Of a DNA stretch of 64,000 nucleotides, positions 35,905 through 48,335 are shown piece by piece. The number at the start of each line of letters is the position of its first letter. Position 1 is the first letter of the stretch. The stretch is from contig NC_085047.1 in assembly GCF_963662255.1 (NCBI RefSeq), positions 22,635,258 to 22,699,257 on the forward strand, read 5' to 3'. The notes under the pieces were generated by a model that searched no databases, was not told the origin of the DNA, and saw only the letters and a list, made by a program, of their open reading frames with translations. Source of the stretch: Cinclus cinclus. Its lineage: Eukaryota > Chordata > Aves > Passeriformes > Cinclidae. Both the position numbers and the translations under genes were made by a program.

Positions 35905-37286
35905 GCGGCAGAAGCGAAAGCCAGGAGCAGCGCGCTCGGTGCGAGAAGTAGAGGGCGCTTCGCCTCCTTGGGAAGGAAATCGCGTCTGGGCACGAACGAC
36001 AGCCAGCGAAGCTTCAGGAACAACAGGCTGTTCTGCTCAGCGTACGAGCCTGAAGTGAGTGGCAAGGGGTAAGCGGGCAGTTCCAAGGCATCTAGCTTTC
36101 CTGCTAGCAATGCCATTTCTACCCTGCCGTGCAAAACGTTGTCCTTTGCCGTTATGCTCCGAGATGCAGAGAGCACGTCGGCAGACGCAGTGCAGAGGGA
36201 AAGGACACAGTATCCTTGGGAGTGTGACGCCGCTTAGGCGGGCAAAGCAGAAAGGTGCCGCCCTGCACCGGCTTTGACTGCCTGAGCTTCCTTGCTAGGA
36301 CAGCACCTGTCGAAAGCTGGCAACTAGGCTGCCAGAGTGCAGAATGTAGGCGGTGCGGCACGCTTGCTTGCCGAAAGCCAGTATCAGCGAGACAGCGTGC
36401 TAGGCTCTGTTTCACAGCTCCTTGGAGAACACGCACTGGAAGAATGCCGTCTCTGTTCCGCAAAAGCTCTGCCCCAGTGAAAGGTGGAAGAAGCAGCCTG
36501 TGGCCACGGGCAGAGCTGGTCAACAGCTGCGCCTAACTTTCCCAAGCTGCGAGAGCATTCGCAGCCGAGTTCTGCTTTGACAGAGCTATTGGTGAACTTT
36601 TGCAGTCCCGGAAGCTGCTGAAACCAAGGCTGTGTTCCGCCTCTTCATTCTTGGCTTTCTGTGCTCCAGCGAGAAGTGAAGCTCAGACAACGGCATTCAG
36701 CTTTGCCGCCTCTCTGCACGGAAAGCACTAGACAGAACTAGTGTGCTTCGTGCATGCTCTCTCCTCGCTTTTATGGTCACGGCTCTGCTTTTTGCTTGGC
36801 AGCGTTCACAGGGTCCACGGCGTACCTCTTGCACAGCGAGAGGTGGCCGGCGAGGAATACTTGCTGGCTTAAGTCGTTCCATGCTCAAGGCATTCATCAG
36901 AGCAACACAGTGTGGGAAAAGAGGAGGGAACATTGCAGGACAAATTTCTATGCCGGGACATTATTGTCTGCGAGACAGCTCTCCGGAGCGCTAGTATTTG
37001 GCCAGGCTGAAATCAGCGCCACGGGAAGCCAATCTGACAAGCGGAGTGCAAACGAGCGCGGCGATATGGGGCCGCTTGGCAGGTGGCCGAAGAAAGACGG
37101 CTGCCCCGTGAATGTGGTGCCAGAAGGCAAGTTTCAGCAGGGCGTTCCGGGCCAGCTCAATGTGCAGCCGCAGTTGTTCTAGGCGAGTTCTAGCCGAGAA
37201 GCTTTCCGTCTCCATTCACGAGACAAGAAAGGCAGAAGGCAAGGGCACCCAGGGTTGAGAAGAAAAGTGCGCGTAGCGAGCTCGTT
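35905..37286 (+). repeat. Repeat unit 27 (1,382 bp), first copy of six-unit block
   Basis: Type ACCGAAAGG. It carries a cluster of changes at 36674-36690, described separately, which adds one base. Confidence 0.97.
36674..36690 (+). other. Clustered sequence change in unit 27
   Basis: Other units read GAGTTGTCAAGCTCGGACAC here; this copy reads GAGAAGTGAAGCTCAGACAAC. TT becomes AA, C becomes G, G becomes A, and one base is gained, all within 17 bp. The surrounding hundreds of bases are ordinary. It also removes the GTG that starts a 110-codon open frame in other copies. Confidence 0.9.
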
Positions 37287-38667
37287 GCGGCAGAGGCGAA
37301 AGCCAGGAGCAGCGCGCTCGGTGCGAGAAGTAGAGGGCGCTTCGCCTCCTTGGGAAGGAAATCGCGTCTGGGCACGAACGACAGCCAGCGAAGCTTCAGG
37401 AACAACAGGCTGTTCTGCTCAGCGTACGAGCCTGAAGTGAGTGGCAAGGGGTAAGCGGGCAGTTCCAAGGCATCTAGCTTTCCTGCTAGCAATGCCATTT
37501 CTACCCTGCCGTGCAAAACGTTGTCCTTTGCCGTTATGCTCCGAGATGCAGAGAGCACGTCGGCAGACGCAGTGCAGAGGGAAAGGACACAGTATCCTTG
37601 GGAGTGTGACGCCGCTTAGGCGGGCAAAGCAGAAAGGTGCCGCCCTGCACCGGCTTTGACTGCCTGAGCTTCCTTGCTAGGACAGCACCTGTCGAAAGCT
37701 GGCAACTAGGCTGCCAGAGTGCAGAATGTAGGCGGTGCGGCACGCTTGCTTGCCGAAAGCCAGTATCAGCGAGACAGCGTGCTAGGCTCTGTTTCACAGC
37801 TCCTTGGAGAACACGCACTTGAAGAATGCCGTCTCTGTTCCGCAAAAGCTCTGCCCCAGTGAAAGGTGGAAGAAGCAGCCTGTGGCCACGGGCAGAGCTG
37901 GTCAACAGCTGCGCCTAACTTTCCCAAGCTGCGAGAGCATTCGCAGCCGAGTTCTGCTTTGACAGAGCTATTGGTGAACTTTTGCAGTCCCGGAAGCTGC
38001 TGAAACCAAGGCTGTGTTCCGCCTCTTCATTCTTGGCTTTCTGTGCTCCAGCGAGTTGTCAAGCTCGGACACGGCATTCAGCTTTGCCGCCTCTCTGCAC
38101 GGAAAGCACTAGACAGAACTAGTGTGCTTCGTGCATGCTCTCTCCTCGCTTTTATGGTCACGGCTCTGCTTTTTGCTTGGCAGCGTTCACAGGGTCCACG
38201 GCGTACCTCTTGCACAGCGAGAGGTGGCCGGCGAGGAATACTTGCTGGCTTAAGTCGTTCCATGCTCAAGGCATTCATCAGAGCAACACAGTGTGGGAAA
38301 AGAGGAGGGAACATTGCAGGACAAATTTCTATGCCGGGACATTATTGTCTGCGAGACAGCTCTCCGGAGCGCTAGTATTTGGCCAGGCTGAAATCAGCGC
38401 CACGGGAAGCCAATCTGACAAGCGGAGTGCAAACGAGCGCGGCGATATGGGGCCGCTTGGCAGGTGGCCGAAGAAAGACGGCTGCCCCGTGAATGTGGTG
38501 CCAGAAGGCAAGTTTCAGCAGGGCGTTCCGGGCCAGCTCAATGTGCAGCCGCAGTTGTTCTAGGCGAGTTCTAGCCGAGAAGCTTTCCGTCTCCATTCAC
38601 GAGACAAGAAAGGCAGAAGGCAAGGGCACCCAGGGTTGAGAAGAAAAGTGCGCGTAGCGAGCTCGTT
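37287..38667 (+). repeat. Repeat unit 28, end of first six-unit block
   Basis: Type GCCTAAAGG. It matches unit 34 until site 930 (38216), where the blocks diverge. Confidence 0.97.
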
Positions 38668-40048
38668 GCGGCAGAAGCGAAAGCCAGGAGCAGCGCGCTC
38701 GGTGCGAGAAGTAGAGGGCGCTTCGCCTCCTTGGGAAGGAAATCGCGTCTGGGCACGAACGACAGCCAGCGAAGCTTCAGGAACAACAGGCTGTTCTGCT
38801 CAGCGTACGAGCCTGAAGTGAGTGGCAAGGGGTAAGCGGGCAGTTCCAAGGCATCTAGCTTTCCTGCTAGCAATGCCATTTCTACCCTGCCGTGCAAAAC
38901 GTTGTCCTTTGCCGTTATGCTCCGAGATGCAGAGAGCACGTCGGCAGACGCAGTGCAGAGGGAAAGGACACAGTATCCTTGGGAGTGTGACGCCGCTTAG
39001 GCGGGCAAAGCAGAAAGGTGCCGCCCTGCACCGGCTTTGACTGCCTGAGCTTCCTTGCTAGGACAGCACCTGTCGAAAGCTGGCAACTAGGCTGCCAGAG
39101 TGCAGAATGTAGGCGGTGCGGCACGCTTGCTTGCCGAAAGCCAGTATCAGCGAGACAGCGTGCTAGGCTCTGTTTCACAGCTCCTTGGAGAACACGCACT
39201 GGAAGAATGCCGTCTCTGTTCCGCAAAAGCTCTGCCCCAGTGAAAGGTGGAAGAAGCAGCCTGTGGCCACGGGCAGAGCTGGTCAACAGCTGCGCCTAAC
39301 TTTCCCAAGCTGCGAGAGCATTCGCAGCCGAGTTCTGCTTTGACAGAGCTATTGGTGAACTTTTGCAGTCCCGGAAGCTGCTGAAACCAAGGCTGTGTTC
39401 CGCCTCTTCATTCTTGGCTTTCTGTGCTCCAGCGAGTTGTCAAGCTCGGACACGGCATTCAGCTTTGCCGCCTCTCTGCACGGAAAGCACTAGACAGAAC
39501 TAGTGTGCTTCGTGCATGCTCTCTCCTCGCTTTTATGGTCACGGCTCTGCTTTTTGCTTGGCAGCGTTCTCAGGGTCCACGGCGTACCTCTTGCACAGCG
39601 AGAGGTGGCCGGCGAGGAATACTTGCTGCCTTAAGTCGTTCCATGCTCAAGGCATTCATCAGAGCAACACAATGTGGGAAAAGAGGAGGGAACATTGCAG
39701 GACAAATTTCTATGCCGGGACATTATTGTCTGCGAGACAGCTCTCCGGAGCGCTAGTATTTGGCCAGGCTGAAATCAGCGCCACGGGAAGCCAATCTGAC
39801 AAGCGGAGTGCAAACGAGCGCGGCGATATGGGGCCGCTTGGCAGGTGGCCGAAGAAAGACGGCTGCCCCGTGAATGTGGTGCCAGAAGGCAAGTTTCAGC
39901 AGGGCGTTCCGGGCCAGCTCAATATGCAGCCGCAGTTGTTCTAGGCGAGTTCTAGCCGAGAAGCTTTCCGTCTCCATTCACGAGACAAGAAAGGCAGAAG
40001 GCAAGGGCACCCAGGGTTGAGAAGAAAAGTGCGCGTAGCGAGCTCGTT
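38668..40048 (+). repeat. Repeat unit 29, second copy of six-unit block
   Basis: Type ACCGATACG. A at 39672 and A at 39924 match unit 23 at 8,287 bp spacing. Confidence 0.97.
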
Positions 40049-41429
40049 GCGGCAGAGGCGAAAGCCAGGAGCAGTGCGCTCGGTGCGAGAAGTAGAGGGC
40101 GCTTCGCCTCCTTGGGAAGGAAATGGCGTCTGGGCACGAACGACAGCCAGCGAAGCTTCAGGAACAACAGGCTGTTCTGCTCAGCGTACGAGCCTGAAGT
40201 GAGTGGCAAGGGGTAAGCGGGCAGTTCCAAGGCATCTAGCTTTCCTGCTAGCAATGCCATTTCTACCCTGCCGTGCAAAACGTTGTCCTTTGCCGTTATG
40301 CTCCGAGATGCAGAGAGCACGTCGGCAGACGCAGTGCAGAGGGAAAGGACACAGTATCCTTGGGAGTGTGACGCCGCTTAGGCGGGCAAAGCAGAAAGGT
40401 GCCGCCCTGCACCGGCTTTGACTGCCTGAGCTTCCTTGCTAGGACAGCACCTGTCGAAAGCTGGCAACTAGGCTGCCAGAGTGCAGAATGTAGGCGGTGC
40501 GGCACGCTTGCTTGCCGAAAGCCAGTATCAGCGAGACAGCGTGCTAGGCTCTGTTTCACAGCTCCTTGGAGAACACGCACTTGAAGAATGCCGTCTCTGT
40601 TCCGCAAAAGCTCTGCCCCAGTGAAAGGTGGAAGAAGCAGCCTGTGGCCACGGGCAGAGCTGGTCAACAGCTGCGCCTAACTTTCCCAAGCTGCGAGAGC
40701 ATTCGCAGCCGAGTTCTGCTTTGACAGAGCTATTGGTGAACTTTTGCAGTCCCGGAAGCTGCTGAAACCAAGGCTGTGTTCCGCCTCTTCATTCTTGGCT
40801 TTCTGTGCTCCAGCGAGTTGTCAAGCTCGGACACGGCATTCAGCTTTGCCGCCTCTCTGCACGGAAAGCACTAGACAGAACTAGTGTGCTTCGTGCATGC
40901 TCTCTCCTCGCTTTTATGGTCACGGCTCTGCTTTTTGCTTGGCAGCGTTCACAGGGTCCACGGCGTACCTCTTGCACGGCGAGAGGTGGCCGGCGAGGAA
41001 TACTTGCTGGCTTAAGTCGTTCCATGCTCAAGGCATTCATCAGAGCAACACAGTGTGGGAAAAGAGGAGGGAACATTGCAGGACAAATTTCTATGCCGGG
41101 ACATTATTGTCTGCGAGACAGCTCTACGGAGCGCTAGTATTTGGCCAGGCTGAAATCAGCGCCACGGGAAGCCAATCTGACAAGCGGAGTGCAAACGAGC
41201 GCGGCGATATGGGGCCGCTTGGCAGGTGGCCGAAGAAAGACGGCTGCCCCGTGAATGTGGTGCCAGAAGGCAAGTTTCAGCAGGGCGTTCCGGGCCAGCT
41301 CAATGTGCAGCCGCAGTTGTTCTAGGCGAGTTCTAGCCGAGAAGCTTTCCGTCTCCATTCACGAGACAAGAAAGGCAGAAGGCAAGGGCACCCAGGGTTG
41401 AGAAGAAAAGTGCGCGTAGTGAGCTCGTT
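40049..41429 (+). repeat. Repeat unit 30, second copy of six-unit block
   Basis: Type GGCTAAGGG. T at 40075, A at 41126 and T at 41420 match unit 24. Confidence 0.97.
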
Positions 41430-42810
41430 GCGGCAGAAGCGAAAGCCAGGAGCAGCGCGCTCGGTGCGAGAAGTAGAGGGCGCTTCGCCTCCTTGGGAAG
41501 GAAATCGCGTCTGGGCACGAACGACAGCCAGCGAAGCTTCAGGAACAACAGGCTGTTCTGCTCAGCGTACGAGCCTGAAGTGAGTGGCAAGGGGTAAGCG
41601 GGCAGTTCCAAGGCATCTAGCTTTCCTGCTAGCAATGCCATTTCTACCCTGCCGTGCAAAACGTTGTCCTTTGCCGTTATGCTCCGAGATGCAGAGAGCA
41701 CGTCGGCAGACGCAGTGCAGAGGGAAAGGACACAGTATCCTTGGGAGTGTGACGCCGCTTAGGCGGGCAAAGCAGAAAGGTGCCGCCCTGCACCGGCTTT
41801 GACTGCCTGAGCTTCCTTGCTAGGACAGCACCTGTCGAAAGCTGGCAACTAGGCTGCCAGAGTGCAGAATGTAGGCGGTGCGGCACGCTTGCTTGCCGAA
41901 AGCCAGTATCAGCGAGACAGCGTGCTAGGCTCTGTTTCACAGCTCCTTGGAGAACACGCACTTGAAGAATGCCGTCTCTGTTCCGCAAAAGCTCTGCCCC
42001 AGTGAAAGGTGGAAGAAGCAGCCTGTGGCCACGGGCAGAGCTGGTCAACAGCTGCGCCTAACTTTCCCAAGCTGCGAGAGCATTCGCAGCCGAGTTCTGC
42101 TTTGACAGAGCTATTGGTGAACTTTTGCGGTCCCGGAAGCTGCTGAAACCAAGGCTGTGTTCCGCCTCTTCATTCTTGGCTTTCTGTGCTCCAGCGAGTT
42201 GTCAAGCTCGGACACGGCATTCAGCTTTGCCGCCTCTCTGCACGGAAAGCACTAGACAGAACTAGTGTGCTTCGTGCATGCTCTCTCCTCGCTTTTATGG
42301 TCACGGCTCTGCTTTTTGCTTGGCAGCGTTCACAGGGTCCACGGCGTACCTCTTGCACAGCGAGAGGTGGCCGGCGAGGAATACTTGCTGGCTTAAGTCG
42401 TTCCATGCTCAAGGCATTCATCAGAGCAACACAGTGTGGGAAAAGAGGAGGGAACATTGCAGGACAAATTTCTATGCCGGGACATTATTGTCTGCGAGAC
42501 AGCTCTCCGGAGCGCTAGTATTTGGCCAGGCTGAAATCAGCGCCACGGGAAGCCAATCTGACAAGCGGAGTGCAAACGAGCGCGGCGATATGGGGCCGCT
42601 TGGCAGGTGGCCGAAGAAAGACGGCTGCCCCGTGAATGTGGTGCCAGAAGGCAAGTTTCAGCAGGGCGTTCCGGGCCAGCTCAATGTGCAGCCGCAGTTG
42701 TTCTAGGCGAGTTCTAGCCGAGAAGCTTTCCGTCTCCATTCACGAGACAAGAAAGGCAGAAGGCAAGGGCACCCAGGGTTGAGAAGAAAAGTGCGCGTAG
42801 CGAGCTCGTT
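41430..42810 (+). repeat. Repeat unit 31, second copy of six-unit block
   Basis: Type ACCTGAAGG, the same as unit 25. Confidence 0.97.
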
Positions 42811-44191
42811 GCGGCAGAGGCGAAAGCCAGGAGCAGCGCGCTCGGTGCGAGAAGTAGAGGGCGCTTCGCCTCCTTGGGAAGGAAATCGCGTCTGGGCACG
42901 AACGACAGCCAGCGAAGCTTCAGGAACAACAGGCTGTTCTGCTCAGCGTACGAGCCTGAAGTGAGTGGCAAGGGGTAAGCGGGCAGTTCCAAGGCATCTA
43001 GCTTTCCTGCTAGCAATGCCATTTCTACCCTGCCGTGCAAAACGTTGTCCTTTGCCGTTATGCTCCGAGATGCAGAGAGCACGTCGGCAGACGCAGTGCA
43101 GAGGGAAAGGACACAGTATCCTTGGGAGTGTGACGCCGCTTAGGCGGGCAAAGCAGAAAGGTGCCGCCCTGCACCGGCTTTGACTGCCTGAGCTTCCTTG
43201 CTAGGACAGCACCTGTCGAAAGCTGGCAACTAGGCTGCCAGAGTGCAGAATGTAGGCGGTGCGGCACGCTTGCTTGCCGAAAGCCAGTATCAGCGAGACA
43301 GCGTGCTAGGCTCTGTTTCACAGCTCCTTGGAGAACACGCACTTGAAGAATGCCGTCTCTGTTCCGCAAAAGCTCTGCCCCAGTGAAAGGTGGAAGAAGC
43401 AGCCTGTGGCCACGGGCAGAGCTGGTCAACAGCTGCGCCTAACTTTCCCAAGCTGCGAGAGCATTCGCAGCCGAGTTCTGCTTTGACAGAGCTATTGGTG
43501 AACTTTTGCAGTCCCGGAAGCTGCTGAAACCAAGGCTGTGTTCCGCCTCTTCATTCTTGGCTTTCTGTGCTCCAGCGAGTTGTCAAGCTCGGACACGGCA
43601 TTCAGCTTTGCCGCCTCTCTGCACGGAAAGCACTAGACAGAACTAGTGTGCTTCGTGCATGCTCTCTCCTCGCTTTTATGGTCACGGCTCTGCTTTTTGC
43701 TTGGCAGCGTTCACAGGGTCCACGGCGTACCTCTTGCACGGCGAGAGGTGGCCGGCGAGGAATACTTGCTGGCTTAAGTCGTTCCATGCTCAAGGCATTC
43801 ATCAGAGCAACACAGTGTGGGAAAAGAGGAGGGAACATTGCAGGACAAATTTCTATGCCGGGACATTATTGTCTGCGAGACAGCTCTCCGGAGCGCTAGT
43901 ATTTGGCCAGGCTGAAATCAGCGCCACGGGAAGCCAATCTGACAAGCGGAGTGCAAACGAGCGCGGCGATATGGGGCCGCTTGGCAGGTGGCCGAAGAAA
44001 GACGGCTGCCCCGTGAATGTGGTGCCAGAAGGCAAGTTTCAGCAGGGCGTTCCGGGCCAGCTCAATGTGCAGCCGCAGTTGTTCTAGGCGAGTTCTAGCC
44101 GAGAAGCTTTCCGTCTCCATTCACGAGACAAGAAAGGCAGAAGGCAAGGGCACCCAGGGTTGAGAAGAAAAGTGCGCGTAGCGAGCTCGTT
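42811..44191 (+). repeat. Repeat unit 32, second copy of six-unit block
   Basis: Type GCCTAAGGG. It differs from its partner, unit 26, only at site 1291 (44101). Confidence 0.97.
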
Positions 44192-45573
44192 GCGGCAGAA
44201 GCGAAAGCCAGGAGCAGCGCGCTCGGTGCGAGAAGTAGAGGGCGCTTCGCCTCCTTGGGAAGGAAATCGCGTCTGGGCACGAACGACAGCCAGCGAAGCT
44301 TCAGGAACAACAGGCTGTTCTGCTCAGCGTACGAGCCTGAAGTGAGTGGCAAGGGGTAAGCGGGCAGTTCCAAGGCATCTAGCTTTCCTGCTAGCAATGC
44401 CATTTCTACCCTGCCGTGCAAAACGTTGTCCTTTGCCGTTATGCTCCGAGATGCAGAGAGCACGTCGGCAGACGCAGTGCAGAGGGAAAGGACACAGTAT
44501 CCTTGGGAGTGTGACGCCGCTTAGGCGGGCAAAGCAGAAAGGTGCCGCCCTGCACCGGCTTTGACTGCCTGAGCTTCCTTGCTAGGACAGCACCTGTCGA
44601 AAGCTGGCAACTAGGCTGCCAGAGTGCAGAATGTAGGCGGTGCGGCACGCTTGCTTGCCGAAAGCCAGTATCAGCGAGACAGCGTGCTAGGCTCTGTTTC
44701 ACAGCTCCTTGGAGAACACGCACTGGAAGAATGCCGTCTCTGTTCCGCAAAAGCTCTGCCCCAGTGAAAGGTGGAAGAAGCAGCCTGTGGCCACGGGCAG
44801 AGCTGGTCAACAGCTGCGCCTAACTTTCCCAAGCTGCGAGAGCATTCGCAGCCGAGTTCTGCTTTGACAGAGCTATTGGTGAACTTTTGCAGTCCCGGAA
44901 GCTGCTGAAACCAAGGCTGTGTTCCGCCTCTTCATTCTTGGCTTTCTGTGCTCCAGCGAGAAGTGAAGCTCAGACAACGGCATTCAGCTTTGCCGCCTCT
45001 CTGCACGGAAAGCACTAGACAGAACTAGTGTGCTTCGTGCATGCTCTCTCCTCGCTTTTATGGTCACGGCTCTGCTTTTTGCTTGGCAGCGTTCACAGGG
45101 TCCACGGCGTACCTCTTGCACAGCGAGAGGTGGCCGGCGAGGAATACTTGCTGGCTTAAGTCGTTCCATGCTCAAGGCATTCATCAGAGCAACACAGTGT
45201 GGGAAAAGAGGAGGGAACATTGCAGGACAAATTTCTATGCCGGGACATTATTGTCTGCGAGACAGCTCTCCGGAGCGCTAGTATTTGGCCAGGCTGAAAT
45301 CAGCGCCACGGGAAGCCAATCTGACAAGCGGAGTGCAAACGAGCGCGGCGATATGGGGCCGCTTGGCAGGTGGCCGAAGAAAGACGGCTGCCCCGTGAAT
45401 GTGGTGCCAGAAGGCAAGTTTCAGCAGGGCGTTCCGGGCCAGCTCAATGTGCAGCCGCAGTTGTTCTAGGCGAGTTCTAGCCGAGAAGCTTTCCGTCTCC
45501 ATTCACGAGACAAGAAAGGCAGAAGGCAAGGGCACCCAGGGTTGAGAAGAAAAGTGCGCGTAGCGAGCTCGTT
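44192..45573 (+). repeat. Repeat unit 33 (1,382 bp), second copy of six-unit block
   Basis: Type ACCGAAAGG. It repeats the clustered change of unit 27 at 44961-44977. Confidence 0.97.
44961..44977 (+). other. Clustered sequence change in unit 33
   Basis: This is identical to the change at 36674-36690 and lies 8,287 bp away, so it was copied with the six-unit block and did not arise twice. Confidence 0.9.
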
Positions 45574-46954
45574 GCGGCAGAGGCGAAAGCCAGGAGCAGC
45601 GCGCTCGGTGCGAGAAGTAGAGGGCGCTTCGCCTCCTTGGGAAGGAAATCGCGTCTGGGCACGAACGACAGCCAGCGAAGCTTCAGGAACAACAGGCTGT
45701 TCTGCTCAGCGTACGAGCCTGAAGTGAGTGGCAAGGGGTAAGCGGGCAGTTCCAAGGCATCTAGCTTTCCTGCTAGCAATGCCATTTCTACCCTGCCGTG
45801 CAAAACGTTGTCCTTTGCCGTTATGCTCCGAGATGCAGAGAGCACGTCGGCAGACGCAGTGCAGAGGGAAAGGACACAGTATCCTTGGGAGTGTGACGCC
45901 GCTTAGGCGGGCAAAGCAGAAAGGTGCCGCCCTGCACCGGCTTTGACTGCCTGAGCTTCCTTGCTAGGACAGCACCTGTCGAAAGCTGGCAACTAGGCTG
46001 CCAGAGTGCAGAATGTAGGCGGTGCGGCACGCTTGCTTGCCGAAAGCCAGTATCAGCGAGACAGCGTGCTAGGCTCTGTTTCACAGCTCCTTGGAGAACA
46101 CGCACTTGAAGAATGCCGTCTCTGTTCCGCAAAAGCTCTGCCCCAGTGAAAGGTGGAAGAAGCAGCCTGTGGCCACGGGCAGAGCTGGTCAACAGCTGCG
46201 CCTAACTTTCCCAAGCTGCGAGAGCATTCGCAGCCGAGTTCTGCTTTGACAGAGCTATTGGTGAACTTTTGCAGTCCCGGAAGCTGCTGAAACCAAGGCT
46301 GTGTTCCGCCTCTTCATTCTTGGCTTTCTGTGCTCCAGCGAGTTGTCAAGCTCGGACACGGCATTCAGCTTTGCCGCCTCTCTGCACGGAAAGCACTAGA
46401 CAGAACTAGTGTGCTTCGTGCATGCTCTCTCCTCGCTTTTATGGTCACGGCTCTGCTTTTTGCTTGGCAGCGTTCACAGGGTCCACGGCGTACCTCTTGC
46501 ACGGCGAGAGGTGGCCGGCGAGGAATACTTGCTGGCTTAAGTCGTTCCATGCTCAAGGCATTCATCAGAGCAACACAGTGTGGGAAAAGAGGAGGGAACA
46601 TTGCAGGACAAATTTCTATGCCGGGACATTATTGTCTGCGAGACAGCTCTCCGGAGCGCTAGTATTTGGCCAGGCTGAAATCAGCGCCACGGGAAGCCAA
46701 TCTGACAAGCGGAGTGCAAACGAGCGCGGCGATATGGGGCCGCTTGGCAGGTGGCCGAAGAAAGACGGCTGCCCCGTGAATGTGGTGCCAGAAGGCAAGT
46801 TTCAGCAGGGCGTTCCGGGCCAGCTCAATGTGCAGCCGCAGTTGTTCTAGGCGAGTTCTAGCCGAGAAGCTTTCCGTCTCCATTCACGAGACAAGAAAGG
46901 CAGAAGGCAAGGGCACCCAGGGTTGAGAAGAAAAGTGCGCGTAGCGAGCTCGTT
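45574..46954 (+). repeat. Repeat unit 34, end of second six-unit block
   Basis: Type GCCTAAGGG. G at site 930 (46503), against A in unit 28, marks the right edge of the block match. Confidence 0.97.
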
Positions 46955-48335
46955 GCGGCAGAAGCGAAAGCCAGGAGCAGCGCGCTCGGTGCGAGAAGTA
47001 GAGGGCGCTTCGCCTCCTTGGGAAGGAAATCGCGTCTGGGCACGAACGACAGCCAGCGAAGCTTCAGGAACAACAGGCTGTTCTGCTCAGCGTACGAGCC
47101 TGAAGTGAGTGGCAAGGGGTAAGCGGGCAGTTCCAAGGCATCTAGCTTTCCTGCTAGCAATGCCATTTCTACCCTGCCGTGCAAAACGTTGTCCTTTGCC
47201 GTTATGCTCCGAGATGCAGAGAGCACGTCGGCAGACGCAGTGCAGAGGGAAAGGACACAGTATCCTTGGGAGTGTGACGCCGCTTAGGCGGGCAAAGCAG
47301 AAAGGTGCCGCCCTGCACCGGCTTTGACTGCCTGAGCTTCCTTGCTAGGACAGCACCTGTCGAAAGCTGGCAACTAGGCTGCCAGAGTGCAGAATGTAGG
47401 CGGTGCGGCACGCTTGCTTGCCGAAAGCCAGTATCAGCGAGACAGCGTGCTAGGCTCTGTTTCACAGCTCCTTGGAGAACACGCACTGGAAGAATGCCGT
47501 CTCTGTTCCGCAAAAGCTCTGCCCCAGTGAAAGGTGGAAGAAGCAGCCTGTGGCCACGGGCAGAGCTGGTCAACAGCTGCGCCTAACTTTCCCAAGCTGC
47601 GAGAGCATTCGCAGCCGAGTTCTGCTTTGACAGAGCTATTGGTGAACTTTTGCAGTCCCGGAAGCTGCTGAAACCAAGGCTGTGTTCCGCCTCTTCATTC
47701 TTGGCTTTCTGTGCTCCAGCGAGTTGTCAAGCTCGGACACGGCATTCAGCTTTGCCGCCTCTCTGCACGGAAAGCACTAGACAGAACTAGTGTGCTTCGT
47801 GCATGCTCTCTCCTCGCTTTTATGGTCACGGCTCTGCTTTTTGCTTGGCAGCGTTCACAGGGTCCACGGCGTACCTCTTGCACGGCGAGAGGTGGCCGGC
47901 GAGGAATACTTGCTGGCTTAAGTCGTTCCATGCTCAAGGCATTCATCAGAGCAACACAGTGTGGGAAAAGAGGAGGGAACATTGCAGGACAAATTTCTAT
48001 GCCGGGACATTATTGTCTGCGAGACAGCTCTCCGGAGCGCTAGTATTTGGCCAGGCTGAAATCAGCGCCACGGGAAGCCAATCTGACAAGCGGAGTGCAA
48101 ACGAGCGCGGCGATATGGGGCCGCTTGGCAGGTGGCCGAAGAAAGACGGCTGCCCCGTGAATGTGGTGCCAGAAGGCAAGTTTCAGCAGGGCGTTCCGGG
48201 CCAGCTCAATGTGCAGCCGCAGTTGTTCTAGGCGAGTTCTAGCCGAGAAGCTTTCCGTCTCCATTCACGAGACAAGAAAGGCAGAAGGCAAGGGCACCCA
48301 GGGTTGAGAAGAAAAGTGCGCGTAGTGAGCTCGTT
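46955..48335 (+). repeat. Repeat unit 35
   Basis: Type ACCGAAGGG. T at 48326 is at the same unit position (1372) as the rare T of units 24 and 30, although the flanking types differ. Confidence 0.97.

Larger units (their letters stand above)
30458..38215 (+). repeat. Six-unit duplicated block, copy 1
   Basis: This tract of about 7.76 kb matches 38745-46502 at a constant 8,287 bp offset. Shared variants include 31385, 31637, 31788, 32839 and the clustered patch at 36674-36690. The only mismatch I found inside is 35814 against 44101. The ends are set by site 77 (30457 against 38744) and site 930 (38216 against 46503). Confidence 0.93.
38745..46502 (+). repeat. Six-unit duplicated block, copy 2
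   Basis: This is the partner of 30458-38215. The offset is 8,287 bp, which is six units of 1,381 plus the one extra base of the clustered patch. It follows copy 1 directly in the same orientation, as expected from unequal exchange or a tandem block duplication. Confidence 0.93.
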
